64,000 nucleotides of DNA from Durusdinium trenchii (GCA_963970005.1 CAXAMN010025262.1:222249-286248); one strand, 5' to 3'; shown: positions 34,401-46,934, numbered from the stretch's first letter. Translations and numbers: made by a program. The notes: generated by a model from the letters alone, not told the origin.

Positions 34401-35602
34401 TCAGACGCGTCAGCGACTCGGGAAGAGTCACGCTGACTAAAGATCTGCAGTTCCGAAAGGCGTCCGTGCCCAGGTAGCTCACCGACATGGGCAGGGCCAT
34501 CTTCGCCAAAGAGAGGCAGTCTTGGAAGGCCGAATCACCCACAAAGGTGAGTGCTTGCGGAAGCCTCACACTCACCTGGGCAGGGAAAACATCGATCACC
34601 TCTGACCCAAAGGAGTCGTTGAGATCTCTGAGGTCACCAAAAGTCCCGGATCACAGGTCACATACCTATAGCCTATAGAGATAAACAAAAAGGTCACGAA
34701 CCGAAGGCACCTAATCTTTTTTGGGGAGGGCTCTGACCTGAAAAAGCATTTGTTGGGACTGGGTCAGGTACATATACATAGAACACCAATGCCAATAATC
34801 ACCACAACCACTTTGACTATTGGGGGGAAAGCATTGGCAGGTTTTGGCTGATTTGTCCGGTCCTGCATGTTCAAAGATGTCACTGAAGCAATTCCAAGCG
34901 ACTAAGGCGCTACAACCTTGAAAAGCGCACAGTCCTACTGCCAAGACACCCTCCGGGACCACCACCACACGCAAGTCTTCCTTCTCACAGCCGGATTCTT
35001 CTTGGCTCGCACACTCCACGGTTTGCAAGCCTGGCGCAGGTGTTCGGCGTCGAACCTTCCGGGGACGTGCTGAAGTCCACACACAACGACCACAACACGG
35101 AATGGGCAAATATGCGCTAACCGCATGTGCGCGCGCTAACCACAACGCTGGGCCCGGTTTACGGCCCTTGTTCCGAGGTGGAGAAAGGTGGCCAGGTTTC
35201 CCTGGCCTTGCTCTTAGGGATGGTGGAGTCTCCCCCTTTTATTTCCGGCAGGTCGAGCGCTGCATCCAAGAGGCTATAAAGCACTTGCAAATCCTGCTCT
35301 TCAGATAATCCTAGCTCAGCCACAGTGGCCTTGTTGTCTTGTAGCACCTCACCCTGCAGCAGCAACTCCACTGTGGTGAGACTCACTGTGACCTCATCTG
35401 TGGCAAACTGCGCCTCCCGTAACTGCACCTCCCGCAAACGATCTTTCAAGTCTCGCAGCGTCGAGTCTGAGGACACCTCCAGAAGTAGCACTTCACCATC
35501 CAAACGTCGAATGGAAAGCCTTACGGTCTCCACGCGGGGCGCGCACACGCCCACTTCAGCAAGCATCGATGATGAGGGCGGCATCTTTGACGTAAACATC
35601 AT
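31440..35602 (-). CDS. Ubiquitin-like/BspA-type LRR fusion protein, at least 8 exons
   Basis: Exons resolved to splice sites: 35602-35275, 35030-34903, 34575-34397, 33913-33806, 33271-33208, 33062-32913, 32356-32222, and 31650 to about 31560-31440. Exon 1 starts MMFTSKMPPSSSMLAEVG and encodes a ubiquitin-like fold (VRLSIRRLDGEVLLLEV, then a VELLLQGEVLQDN turn, then EEQDLQVLYS). It joins to LQTVECASQEESGC and then repeated units of LRR_5 type (AF..C.SL..V.LP.S). Examples are VGDSAFQDCLSLAKMALP, GVFANCRSLTSVLIPDSI and AIGHKAFENCRSLVMLTLP. Reading frame and LRR spacing are continuous across every join. Three introns need a GC 5' splice site (35274, 33805, 33207). LRR_5 proteins are usually binding scaffolds; the partner is unknown. 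The C-terminus is unresolved, since two frames compete at 31440-31560. Confidence 0.85.
32565..32623. repeat. Dispersed inverted-repeat family D, copy 2
   Basis: Arms GGGTGTCCTGTCTGGA and TCCAGCCAGGACACCC, matching the copy at 17667. It lies within the LRR-gene intron 32912-32357. Confidence 0.82.
34133..34221. repeat. Dispersed repeat family C, copy 1
   Basis: It begins TTACCTGGATCCCCAGTCGG, continues GGTGGTTGATGGACACCCCG and AAAGACCTCT, and ends CTTTCCGTGGTGCTGGTA. A near-identical copy is at 44107. This one lies inside LRR-gene intron 34396-33914. Confidence 0.85.
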
Positions 35603-36574
35603 GAAACAAGTCGTTTTGGTAGACTCGGACTCCAACGTCAGCTGACCTCCGGGTTTGTGGGTTTGGTTCAGTGTTTGGTGATTTTCGTGGTGCGGAACCC
35701 TTTCAAACTCCGTCCCCGGTGTAAATATCGTACGTTGAAGGTCCTTGAATATTGGTGAACCACACTCATGTATTGAATCAGTTCATGTGCTCAGTGTCTG
35801 TCAGTGCTGGATTCATCAGCTGTGAGCTCTCTGCTGTCCTTCCGAGAAAGCTGCGCTCTCTGCTTCTCTGATCGACGCTCACCCCCTGGAGGCTCGTAGC
35901 GACCGCCACGCACCGAAACAGCGATACAACACGCCGGCCGCCGGCCTCTGTCGTGGAAGTTGAAGCAACCAAGGGGCTGAAGGGAACATGAAACGGTTCT
36001 GAAGTCTTAAAATAATCAAATGCATGCTAAAACCCCTATGAACTCTGTTATATAATCCATTTTGGGGCACAAGGCGTGAAGATTGTGAGGAATGATGGGC
36101 ATGGCCAAGTAGATTTGTCCGTTTGCTGGACTGTAAAGTCCCGGTTGCAAAACCCTTGAAAAATGTCTTGCTGGAACGGTAAGGTTCGTCATGCATCTTC
36201 TGTACCCTGCTGGTCAACACGGCACCTCGAACATACTACGTTCATCTTCGAATGGCAGTAATCGCAATCACCGGACGGGGGCTGTGTTGGGCAGCAGAAT
36301 CACTCACAAACTTCCAATGACTCATCTTACCCCACCTGGTGGCCTCACCACAGGGTTGCATGGCACGACCCTCCAACTGGAATGATCCAAAAGGCCAACT
36401 GAAAAACAAAGTAAAAATACACCAAGCTGTGAAAACACCAACTGAAGAATTTGGACCTTTCCCCACCACATCTACCCATGCAGAATTTGTCCTCCGGACC
36501 CAAAATAGGAACAATCAGGCAGATAACAACCAAAAACCCAAGAACTCCCACCCACCAGCACTCTCTGTATCTCT

Positions 36575-39500
36575 CCACCGGTCGCCGCTCCAGCACCCCT
36601 TTTCGGCGGAACCGCTGCAGCTCCAGCACCACCGGATCCGTCTCCGGCCACGGCGTCGCGGCGTCGGCGGCCCAGCGCGCGGCGACGCGCCGCAGCTGTG
36701 GATCCACGTGCTGCGCCGCGCGGCGCAGAGCGAAGGCGGGCGGCTGGAGGCCGTGCTCTTGGAAACCTGGGGATGAACGTAACAAAGGGCATCGCTACGA
36801 ACGGAGCAAGAAGCTACTGCTCCTGGCATTACTAGTAACAAGATGCTACTAGTAGCTATAGAAGGTATACTAGGTGGAGGCCAACGCTATATATAAGGTT
36901 GGTGGTCAGCGGTCATTTCTGTTAGTAAGAAGAAGATAATGATACTATAAGGCATTTCCATCAATTTCATTCAATTTCCCTAAATGGCTTAAGATTGCTT
37001 AAGTGTCTCATATCTAGAAATGTGCAACTGCAAGAAGATCGGACAAATCATCGAATCATCACATTGAAAAAAACATGGCCTCACATGGATGATCCCATGA
37101 TGGCCGCTTTCTGATTCAAACTTCCGGAATCACATCTGGCTCATGTCTGCTGGTATCGGCTGGTGCCTTGCTAAGCAGGTCTAAGCAGCACTCCAAACTG
37201 AAGTGGATCACACTTGGTGCTGGGTCTTCCAGAGTCTTCGCCAGCAAAGGCAGCAGCTCCTCCTGCGGAAGTCGCTCCGCCAGGACTCTCAAAGTGCCCA
37301 GCCGCACAAAGGGCTCCTCGATCGCCGGTGAGCCACGACAGGACCAGGACGTCGCGGACACATCGGCTCACCGGATAGAAGTGGGATGATGTTGGAGATG
37401 AAAATGGATGCGGATCAGTGAGTGGACCTGCACGAGTCTGAGTGGACCTGCGACTTTTGGGGAGGATGTGTTGGAGGCGCTTGGGATCTGCTTGCTTCAC
37501 AGCCAGTGTCGCATCCCACAACTTAGCAAGCGACTCAGGATGTAGCCAAATTAGTCCAAATTCACCCTGCATATCCCTGCATTCATTCAGGGCTGGATGA
37601 AACGGGTTTTGATCTCTTCCTTGGACATGTACCGCCACACCAACAAACTGTTGATGGCCAAAAGTATGCCCAAATGACTGACTTGGAAGAAACTGCGGCC
37701 TCATGTACTCTTTTCAAGGCCATTCGTCCGCTCCATCTGGCTATGCCTTCTGTCTTCACCCGGTCTGAGGAGTCCTATACGGCTCCGCTGTCTCCGATCT
37801 CTCCGGCCGGGCTCCAGTCGTACGACCTCCGAAAGGGTTCGGTATGACTGGAGCCTCCTGGCACCCCACCCCATGCCAGTCCCACCTTCAAAACGAAGGT
37901 ACGACTGGAGCCCTATAGGGCATCATGGTTCATCAGAAAAAAGACACATCAACCAGGAGTCACATGGAGTTGGGTGGTGTGGCCCGTCCCATCCAGTGAG
38001 TGGATGTGACAGGGGCACCCCAACGGCACCCTCCATGGAGTCCGCACCCCGTCGAACGTGACTGCAGGAATAAATAAGTGGAATGGAGAGTCGATGACAC
38101 TCAAATGACCAGTTGTTTGGTGGTTTATTAGTGGACCCCCCATCTACTCCGAAACAACAGTAACAACATTGGATCGGTTTGTTCACACATTGTCGTGCAA
38201 ATCGGGTTTTAGCTCCAGTCGAGTGCATGCATTAAGACAGCAAAAATACACCTCTCGGCCAAAGACTGACAACTGTGAAACATATTGAAACATACATTCC
38301 ATCTCAATGACCAAGATCTCAAGGTAGGCCTGTCATTGGTCTCCCGATGCTTGTTCCAACATGTGCTCACTTCAAACAAACCAATCACCAAAAGCTCCTC
38401 ATCCTCCAAGCAAATCGGACCCAAGACCTCCAGGCGATGGGCACTTGCACCTCTTAAGACCTCCACGGTCGCCGCGCGCACCAGGGGCGACGGGTGTCCC
38501 AGCAAGCGCACCAACCGGTCCTGCCAGCGCGCATCGGAACCCATCACAAGTCCGAAAGCCAAACTCAAAATTTGACTCGTGGAACATGTCCTTGACATTT
38601 GGCACACATGGCATGTCAAAGAAATAACACGTTAAAGCATCAAACACGTTGTTTCGCGTTTTTGACCACACTTGAACAACGTGTCGACTTCCCTCACCTC
38701 TGAATTCCTCGGATGTGCACGCCGCCGTTCCATCCCGGGGGGGGAACAAGCTCACCAACTCCCGAGTTCGTCGCGACGCTCCGGGCCTCGAGGTCGGGAT
38801 CGGGCATTTCACTCTCCAAGAGCTGCAGGGCGATGCAACCTGCGTCGCGACTCGCTCCGCGGAGCGGAACTCGCTGCAGAAAGGGTGTTCTGCGAGGAGT
38901 CGTGAGGTGGAGCTGTGTGTGTCTTGGAGTCATGAGGGCCATGGGACAAAATATCATGATGATGTTTCGAAAATGGGTTTCTGTTAACTGGCCCCACGTG
39001 TCTCTGTCGTCGCCCGCGTGACTCTATATAGAGCTTTCCAGTTGAAGCAGTGTCTCAAAGCATCACCTGAGATAGGTATGAACGGAGCCTTCAACAGGAT
39101 CCCAAGCACCCAAAAAGCAAAGTGTACGTAGTCAAACGACCCCTGACCCTAGGGAGAACCTCTAATGAGGCTAGCTATATAGCTATAGACATAACAGATT
39201 AAAACAGTAGGTCATTCATCCACGACTGTTCGAAGTCTTTGTCGCTTTTCAGTCACGCCACAGGCGTCGCTGTTGAAGTCGTCATCCAAGACGTCCAGGA
39301 GGATCCTCGTAGAATCTTACAAGGATGAACCGTGCACCCAAACATGGATTGTGTAACCTGTCTTCATGCGTGGGGGGTGATTAAGTAGTAAAGATTGTTA
39401 CAAGAGTATTTTATGGAGACATCCCCTCAGAGTCTTCCTCCAATGAAACCTCCCGAAGAGTGGGCTTTCTCCATCAAGGTCAGATTGGAGCTCTCCCGAT

Positions 39501-42500
39501 CTATTCTGCCAATCCCCCATGAGCTCGACGGCCTATCACTGGTGTTGAGAAACAGGAGCGATACCCGGCCAATGGACCCCCTCATGAGGCCAATAGTTTT
39601 GGGCCAAAGCTCTTATATATCATATCCATGGATCCACCTTCTCAGGTTAGGTGATTGAAGACACTGTTATGTAGCTGCCAGGAGGGTCCAGTCGTACCGA
39701 ACCTGAGAAGGTGGCAATGGACAGGTTCTGACCAACAGGGCCTGCATGAGGCGAGGCACAAAACCACCAATATCCCAATGATGACATTCGATATGGGATC
39801 GACGAGGTAACGACGTCCACTATAGAGATCGGCCATTACCAGTGTGTGTATATTGTTCAAAACATAATAAATATATATATATATATATATATTTACACTT
39901 ACACTAAATGTCAATTGATTTCAAAGGTCTATACCAGCCCCTCAGCCCATCCTTCGATCCCCTTGCCAAACCTGTTGCAGTCTAGTCGAAGATCTTCGAA
40001 CATGTTTTTTCGCTAAAAGGTCGAGTCGGAGTGAGTCCCACCTGGGCTGTCGGAGCGTGAATCTGCCAAGGGTCCGCTTCACCTCCTTCATGGCCTCGCC
40101 GGCCTTGGGGATCTCGCTGAAGAGCTTTTGCGATTCCTCTCCTCAGGTGGTGCGAAAGTCCAGTTTTGGGGTTGGTGAAGAAAGTGATGTTCAATCAAGA
40201 AAGAAGCCATACTATACCTGATCCAACAAACCCTCTCATTCGGGGCGAGGTTCTAACCTTGGCATGTCCGCTGGTGAAGCCCAAAGCGATGCGCTCCAAA
40301 TCCTCCACTCGGCTGCCTCCCAATATGGCCACCAGGCGCCACAGCAGGCGGCGAAAAAGGGCCTCGCCGAAGCGCAGGTGGTGAGTGTGACAAAAAAAGG
40401 ACGAGTTCTCACAGTTTGGGAATTTGGGAGGGCTTTTGACAAGCAAACATTGCTAATTACTATACACTATACCAAGGCCTCTAAGGGTCTATCACTATAT
40501 AGACACCCATTAGGAGGCCCTGAGGGACCAATGAGTAGCTTTTTCGCGGCAGAAGCATGCCAAACGGGTGGGTCTCTTTCAGGAGCTTCAAGGCCAATTC
40601 CAAGGCCTTCAGCTACTTCAAAGCTACGGCCATGAAGGATAAAGGAATTGGTATGCCTGACTTGGCTACCGGCTTCCTTTCGATCACAAGGAGCCCTCGT
40701 ATTTGAAAGATCTCTTACATCCTTCCTTGTTTGCTTGCTTGCTGGCCAGCAAATCACAGCGGTTCGTAAAATGTTCTTGTGCCGCCAATCATCAAATCCA
40801 TCAAGTGCAGAACTCCAACGGCAAAAGCATTCCTCCTGGACACCGATCACTCCTCGCCCTCCAGTGAAGCGGCCGGGCCTGTAAATCGATGCTGCTGTAG
40901 GTCCAATGGCACTTCAAAGTGCAGCGTCCTGGGAACGGGTGGCCATGGCCCAAGTGGAGGTTTGACCGTTTTGCTATGCACCTTTTGGTCCACGTGTTTC
41001 TGGGCGCCAAACAATCATATCACTTCGCCCAGTGGATGATGATGGCTAGTCAAGGCCTTTCTCTCAAACAGTGATGTGATAATTGATTACCGACTCTTAC
41101 ATGCAGTTCCGCAACATCTCACACACATGGCCTACCAAGACCTACCAAAATGACATTTAAAACTTGCATGGACCCCACTGAGACACATTCCACCTCGATT
41201 CAACCTGCAAAGCCACAAATTGCACGGCTGTCCGCCTTTTGAGGCTCCACTTGGTTCCAAAAGGTGATATGGGACCTCATGTGATCCGGTTGGTCCCAAA
41301 AGCATCGACCTGGCAACACGTCCAACCTGGGGGACTCTGCCTGTTGACCTGTTGGCATACATGCACGGAATAGACTACACCTGGCACAACCTGGCAGATA
41401 CCAGGGTCCAACCGGGCTCCGCTCTCTTGACTATGGAACCCATGCACCACATATTGATCATATATCGAGTAGATATGTCTACGCCTCCGAAGATCTACCG
41501 AGCTTCGTATCAAGGACTCCAGCAAGGGCTCCACGCTGCTCGCCACCGCCCCGCTGCACCCGAGCCGTTCCAACACGTCCACGGCCATGTCAAGAAGCTC
41601 AAGCCCCTTGCGATGCGTGCAAAGATCCTGAGCGCCCGGTGGTTCGGACCATGGAAGGCTTCGAGTCATTAGCTGGCTGCATTAACTATAGTCAAGTGTT
41701 TTCAGAACATGAGTTCTTGGAAAGGCAGCTGGGCCACCTATGGCGGCACGACGGTGGTGAACCCCTTCGGTCCAGCACCCCTCCAGGTACGACTCTGGAG
41801 CCCTGAGCGAGGGTATGTCCATAGCATGGACATGCGAAAGGAGCGGCAAAGAAACGTCTGAACGTCACAGAGCCGGAGTCAACCTAGAGAAAAGAATAGT
41901 TCCTTTCACCACTCTGACATACTTGGCGTCCCCCCCCAAAAAGAACAAGTTGGACGATGATGTCTTTCAATTAAATTACATGATCATTAATGATCTCTGG
42001 ATTCCCGATTTCGCTTGATCCTCTTCCGCTTGCAAGGAACCACCGATGGCGACCGACCCCTCGGTGAAAGATCGTCCGAGGGTCGGCCTCTTGGAATAAC
42101 CCACGCAGGGCTTCAAGGAGCTGTCCGATCTTCTGTTCATCGGTCGCCACCGCCTCGAGGACCTTCAGGATCTCCACCTGTGGAAGAGGCGATCGAAGCG
42201 AACCCGTGCACGCGCACGCGCGCGCGCACGCGAAGGCGCACGCACGGTCCGGCAAGGCGGTGCGAAAGGGTATAGACCATCAGTCGATGGAAAAGCTGAA
42301 GTATCTTGGGCCTGGGTCAGGGGAAAACTCATTTAAAAAAAGAACAAGTTTTTCTAAGAAGGTATATGTGTACATGTCATAATATATAATTCATGGGTAT
42401 TATATTCTTGTTCACTCCAAGCTGCTGGGAAAACCCGGTTGAAGACCCACTTCGATCCGAAGCGGGCCCCACATCCTCTTTCCAGGGCCGAAACACCCAT

Positions 42501-45500
42501 CGGTCGGTTCCGAAACACCCATCCGCCGAAACGTGGGGTGGGGGTGAACTCATATTATGCCATGTAAGTCATCATATGTACCTCTATGCGATAATTACCT
42601 GCCCACCTTGAGTCTCCAATGACCCTTTTAGATTTGCAAAAACGCAGAAAAAAAAAGGTCTTTGGAGACTCAAGGCACAAGTATATGATATATGGATAGA
42701 GTGGGGTGGGGGTTTTCTTTGGGGGCTGATGCATAGGCGCAGTCCCATGGAGTGGCTTTCTCTCGTGACACAACGAAGAACAGCCCCCACAGCCACATCT
42801 GAAAAAAGAGCTCCAACCAAAATCGGTGAAATCTTCAACCAAAATCACCCTACATCAAAGCTCCCAAAGTTTGCAACCATTTCCAGCAAAATTCCACTCA
42901 CATTCTTCTCACTGCAGCCCAGCTTATCATTTAAAGGTGCCTTGTGGATCCCTGGCGCCACTCGAAGCTCCCGCAGGAGTGGCGTGATGAAGGGGTTTGG
43001 AGCAGCTGGCGCCAGCTGCCCATAGCTCTCGGCCAACACCTGAAGAACCAAAAAGCCACACCTCCAACTAGCCCCCACAGCCCAACAAGAATTGGGAGGC
43101 TAGGCAACTGTGGGCGTTTCCACGAAGTCAAGCTGCCCTCACAGAGTGTGGATGGGGCAGGAACCGGTTCGCGGCCTGGCCGTGGTGGTTTTCTCATTCC
43201 GTGCGTCGCGGCCTGGCCGTTGCCCTCCGCGACGACTGGGGTGCATGGAAGCAAAACAAAAAGGATCTCCGAAAGGTCGACCAAGGCTGTTGGCAAGAGC
43301 TTTCTCCCAGCCTTTGCAACTCAGCTGGCTCATGAGCTAAAGCGTTCAAGGATGTTTCAACCTCACAGCTTTTAAGCCGCTATGGCGTTTGCACCTCGCC
43401 TGTAGCTCTGGACTCCTCAGCTTCTTCAGCTGTATCAGCGCACCCACCGCCTCCACCAACGTTCCAGCATGAGTTGTCGCCACCGTGCACGCAGCACGGG
43501 CGGCCAAAGCGGCAGTGACCGGATCGGGAGCCGCAAGGCGAGGCCTGAGACTGGCCCATCCGTGTGGAGAGATTCCAGCTATAGGCTATAGACGAGACAT
43601 GTGATGGCCAAGAAATGGATCTTCTCCAAGTGGCATATTGCACCGAGTTCATGAATAGAACTTGAAACCGGCGCCATCCCAAGGCGAATGATTCGGTTGC
43701 GTTCATTGCAAAAAGGGTGTGTGATTCTGGAAAAATGTGCATGCGGCCAACATTCTGTAAAAGACCTCCTACCAGTGGGTCAAAAAGTGTCAGTGTCTGC
43801 TGAATTCTTCTGACAGTTAGAAGCTGACAGAAACCGAACAAAAAGCTGCCCTAGTACAATTCCTATTAAGCCTATATTATATAGTATATAGCGTTAAATA
43901 AAATGACTTATAATGCACTCCAGTACTATATATAGCCTGAGTATATAACCGACAAGAAGAACCCAAACCCAGACCAGTACAGTCCACGACTATGGTTGAC
44001 TCCTTAGATGTTACTCTCAAGCCGCAACCTGCACACTGGTCGACCCTCTCCGATCAGTAGGAGAGTGGGAGGAGGAGGAGGATATGAAAACAAGAGAAAA
44101 GTGGACATACCTGGACCCCCAGTCGGGGTGGTTGATGGACACCCCGAAAGACCTCTTTTCGGGGCTATAATTTAATGGACACCCTTTCCGTGGTGCTGGT
44201 ACATGTTCAAACATGTTCCACGACCAACGCAGAATTGTTCCATTGTCCATTGAAGCCAGCTTAGCATTGGGGGCATGTCTCGGCAGTTTGGACATGTCTT
44301 TGAGGGACAACCATCTGAGGCACCTGAAATCCCTGGCTGAGAAAGGAACAACCCTGTCTAACACCCATGGGGGTTCCCCAAGGCAACTCTAAGGCGATTG
44401 TCTCATGTGTTTGCTCTTGACCATAATATAACCCATACCCAAGACATCCCAATGAAAATTCTTTCCTTGGGCTATCCCTATACTCAACCCCCCGCATCCC
44501 TTGCCCAAAACCAACTCCTTCAGGTTTTCTCCGGCTGCACCCTTTGTCCCAACGTATGTTTTTCGTCTACAGTCGGGAAACCAACCCTCCGAACCATCTG
44601 GGGCATTTGATCTACATCATCTCCGTCCAAACGAAACCGCCACGTGGCAAAAGCTGTTGGGTGCCGTAGACCTCCTCCCAAGCACACGCGAGCTTGAGCG
44701 CTTCCAAGGCCTCCAACTGCACGGCATTCCGGGAAGATTCGCCTCGCTGGCTGGTCGCAAAGGAGAACAGGAAGCACCAGAGGAAGCACCAGAATTGAAT
44801 CCACCCCCATCGCCCAATCCACCAACATTCGAAAACAAAGGCAGATGCAGGCAGGTGTGTGTAGATCGTCCGTGTAGGTCTAAAACCCTCGCATTGATCA
44901 CCAAACCCACCGCCTTCTTCCACCCTTGGGCCGGCCTCGCGCAGCTGCGCCGTCCACGGCCGCCCAAAGTGCATCAATGGCGCTGCGTGCGCAGTGAGGT
45001 GCGTGAGACAAAAGCTGAGCAAAGAAGTCCAAAAAGCTCTGGCCTCAGTCAACAGGATATGGATCTTGCTCCTTCTGCACAACATTTCCAGGTCGCGGTC
45101 AATGAAGTTCTTCCATGAAAAACTGCCGCTTGATTGGTGATGGATTGGTGAAGCAGCCTGGCACTTGGCCTTCTTGACCAAGATTTGGTACAAAAAACAC
45201 ATTCACTTTTATGCGTTTTAAAAAGGGTGACTGACAATCATTGCGGTCGCATCTTGAACCTGAAGAAATCATTGCAAAAATCTGATAACTTGGATTGAAC
45301 CCAACCTCTTCAAAAGGGGGTGTTGTATTTATGAAGAGTCTACATGTATACTCTAAATCCTACCAAGAAATATAGATTCAAATCATGTCAACTCATGGCC
45401 CCCTGATGGCAGTCTTCACATCGGGTCCCAGTCTCGAAGGCTTCTGGTCGGGTGCTCCACGTCGCTGTCCACGGGTTGCTCCCAGTATGCAACATGCGAC

Positions 45501-46806
45501 TGGCACGAGAGTGGCAGAGATATAGGCAGGCTGGGGGGGGCCTTCCCTTACGACATGAAAATGGTCTCTGGTGCTCAGAAGCCAAACACACCATTGGGAG
45601 CTGGAATGTAGAAACATATTAATACCAACATTGACACCTTTCTCAACCACCCCAACTGATTTGACAAATGTGGCAGTCCGTGGAGTGTCTGGGTAGTGGA
45701 AGGGAACTGCACCCTTCTTTCTCCGACGGTACATCCATGACCCAGACCCCATCCACCGGCCCTAGACAGAAAATATTTGTCCCATCCATTCCTCCATATT
45801 CCTCCCCTCACCTGACTTTTCATATTCACTGCTTGCGCCACGCACCGCACCACTGCATCACTCGCATCACCGTCGATCGCCACTCGCCCATCACGTGTGA
45901 GGTGCTGGAGGGCCGCCAAGGCCTCGTCGGACCAGCAGCAAGTCGTCATACCATTCCACTCCCGGGCCAACAGGCCTGGACGGCCAAGCGGAAAGCGAGA
46001 CGTTGGGTGCGTGGTTGACGGGTGTGGGTGTGAGTGCATGTGGGTGTGGATGTGTTTATAGGTTTGGACATCTTTGGATACACTGCTTCAGGAGACCCAA
46101 AGTCCCCCCCCAAAACAAGGAGCTCTTGCCTGCCAGCTCCTGATCAGGTGAGAATGCAGCCTTGAGGCATTCCTCGGAGAAGTGGATCCCAACGGAAGGC
46201 CGAAGCGGATTTTTGGGGTTGAACGACCATTTCCGAGTCGATGCGGAGCAAGGATCTTCTTTGGGTCCGCACGGCGTCTCGATGGGGCACGGTTCGCTGG
46301 AATTCTGGACTTCAACGTGCCAAAGCATTAAAGACCCATATATGTGACGATAAACATTATGTGACGATAAACATGCGCATAGCAGGTCCTTGCTGTTCCA
46401 CCCGCAAGGAAAGCAAAACTTCAAGTGAACAAATGTTGCAGTATGATGCAGTATGTTACAGTTTCGCTCCTGCTCTTTTCAGTGGGTGGGGCCCTATATG
46501 TACCTGCCTCACGAGAATCAATCTGCTCGTCCAGCAGCTAACCCACACAAACATCCACAATCTAGAGCACGCTTAAACTCTGTCTCTCTGTTTTGCAAGG
46601 AGGAAGGCTACATTTTGGGTGGTTGGTGGTCCTAAATAAAGGCCACTCAAACTCTATAGACACACATCACCACGGAGTCTCCAGCGCGGCCTGTCGTTCA
46701 TGCTGGCGCCAACCCTGAAGGCTTGAGGCCAACTGCCGCAGCGCACGCTCCGGGCAGCATGGTGCCAGCAAGGTCAACGCATCAAAGCCTTCCTTCGAAC
46801 ATTCAC
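36575..46806 (-). CDS. HEAT-repeat scaffold protein, at least 14 small exons
   Basis: A series of GC-rich minus-strand exons spaced roughly 0.3-1.2 kb apart each carries one or two amphipathic HEAT/ARM-type helices. Approximate exons: 46806-46680, 45965-45832, 45000-44915, 44765-44645, 43555-43380, 43060-42945, 42185-42080, 41650-41490, 40385-40262, 40135-40035, 38890-38755, 38560-38375, 37345-37175, 36745-36575. Examples are SDEALAALQHLTRDGRVAID, VTAALAARAACTVATTHAGT, VEILKVLEAVATDEQKIGQL, DRLVRLLGHPSPLVRAATVE and LPQEELLPLLAKTLEDPAPS. HEAT solenoids act as protein-binding scaffolds; no catalytic domain is seen. It could be one gene or two adjacent ones: start and stop codons were not identified and exon phases were not all checked. 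The introns hold repeat copies of families A, B, C and E. Confidence 0.7.
37809..37920. repeat. Dispersed inverted-repeat family A, copy 2
   Basis: Outer arms GGGCTCCAGTCGTAC (37809-37823) and GTACGACTGGAGCCC (37899-37913), with an extra internal arm TATGACTGGAGCC near 37843. This looks like a nested or partly duplicated copy. It lies within the HEAT-gene introns. Confidence 0.85.
37996..38064. repeat. Dispersed repeat family E, copy 2
   Basis: It contains GGATGTGACAGGGGCACCCC and, inverted, CCCGTCGAACGTGACTG; both blocks occur at 27699-27760. Confidence 0.55.
39684..39720. repeat. Dispersed repeat family A, partial copy 3
   Basis: It has one arm, GGGTCCAGTCGTACC, and the internal CCTGAGAAGGT motif of copy 1; the second arm is missing. 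Confidence 0.6.
41028..41105 (+). repeat. Dispersed repeat family B, copy 3 (diverged)
   Basis: Head CCCAGTGGATGATGATGG, then AAGGCCTTTCTC and AACAGTGATGTGAT, ending CGACTCTTACATGCAG, like the tail of copy 2. Confidence 0.7.
41786..41803. repeat. Dispersed repeat family A, single arm
   Basis: GGTACGACTCTGGAGCCC, the right arm of family A with a 2-base insertion. A partner arm was not found. Confidence 0.5.
44107..44201. repeat. Dispersed repeat family C, copy 2
   Basis: It matches the copy at 34133 along its whole length with a few differences (ACCTGGACCCCCAGTCGGGG at the head, CCGTGGTGCTGGTA at the tail). It lies between two HEAT exons. Confidence 0.85.
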
Positions 46807-46934
46807 CTGAGAGCAAAGGAGAGAAGAGGGATGAAGAGGGAACCCCCCAAAACAAACGACAGGGTGGCCCGAAAGCATAGTAGGAAATGACATGATATAC
46901 CTGTTGGGGCGCTCATGTACAACACACTGATTAG

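Noticed and set aside
35603..35635. Extending the ubiquitin-like/LRR protein upstream
   Set aside because: The upstream start would be TTG; the ATG at 35602 is the first standard start in frame.
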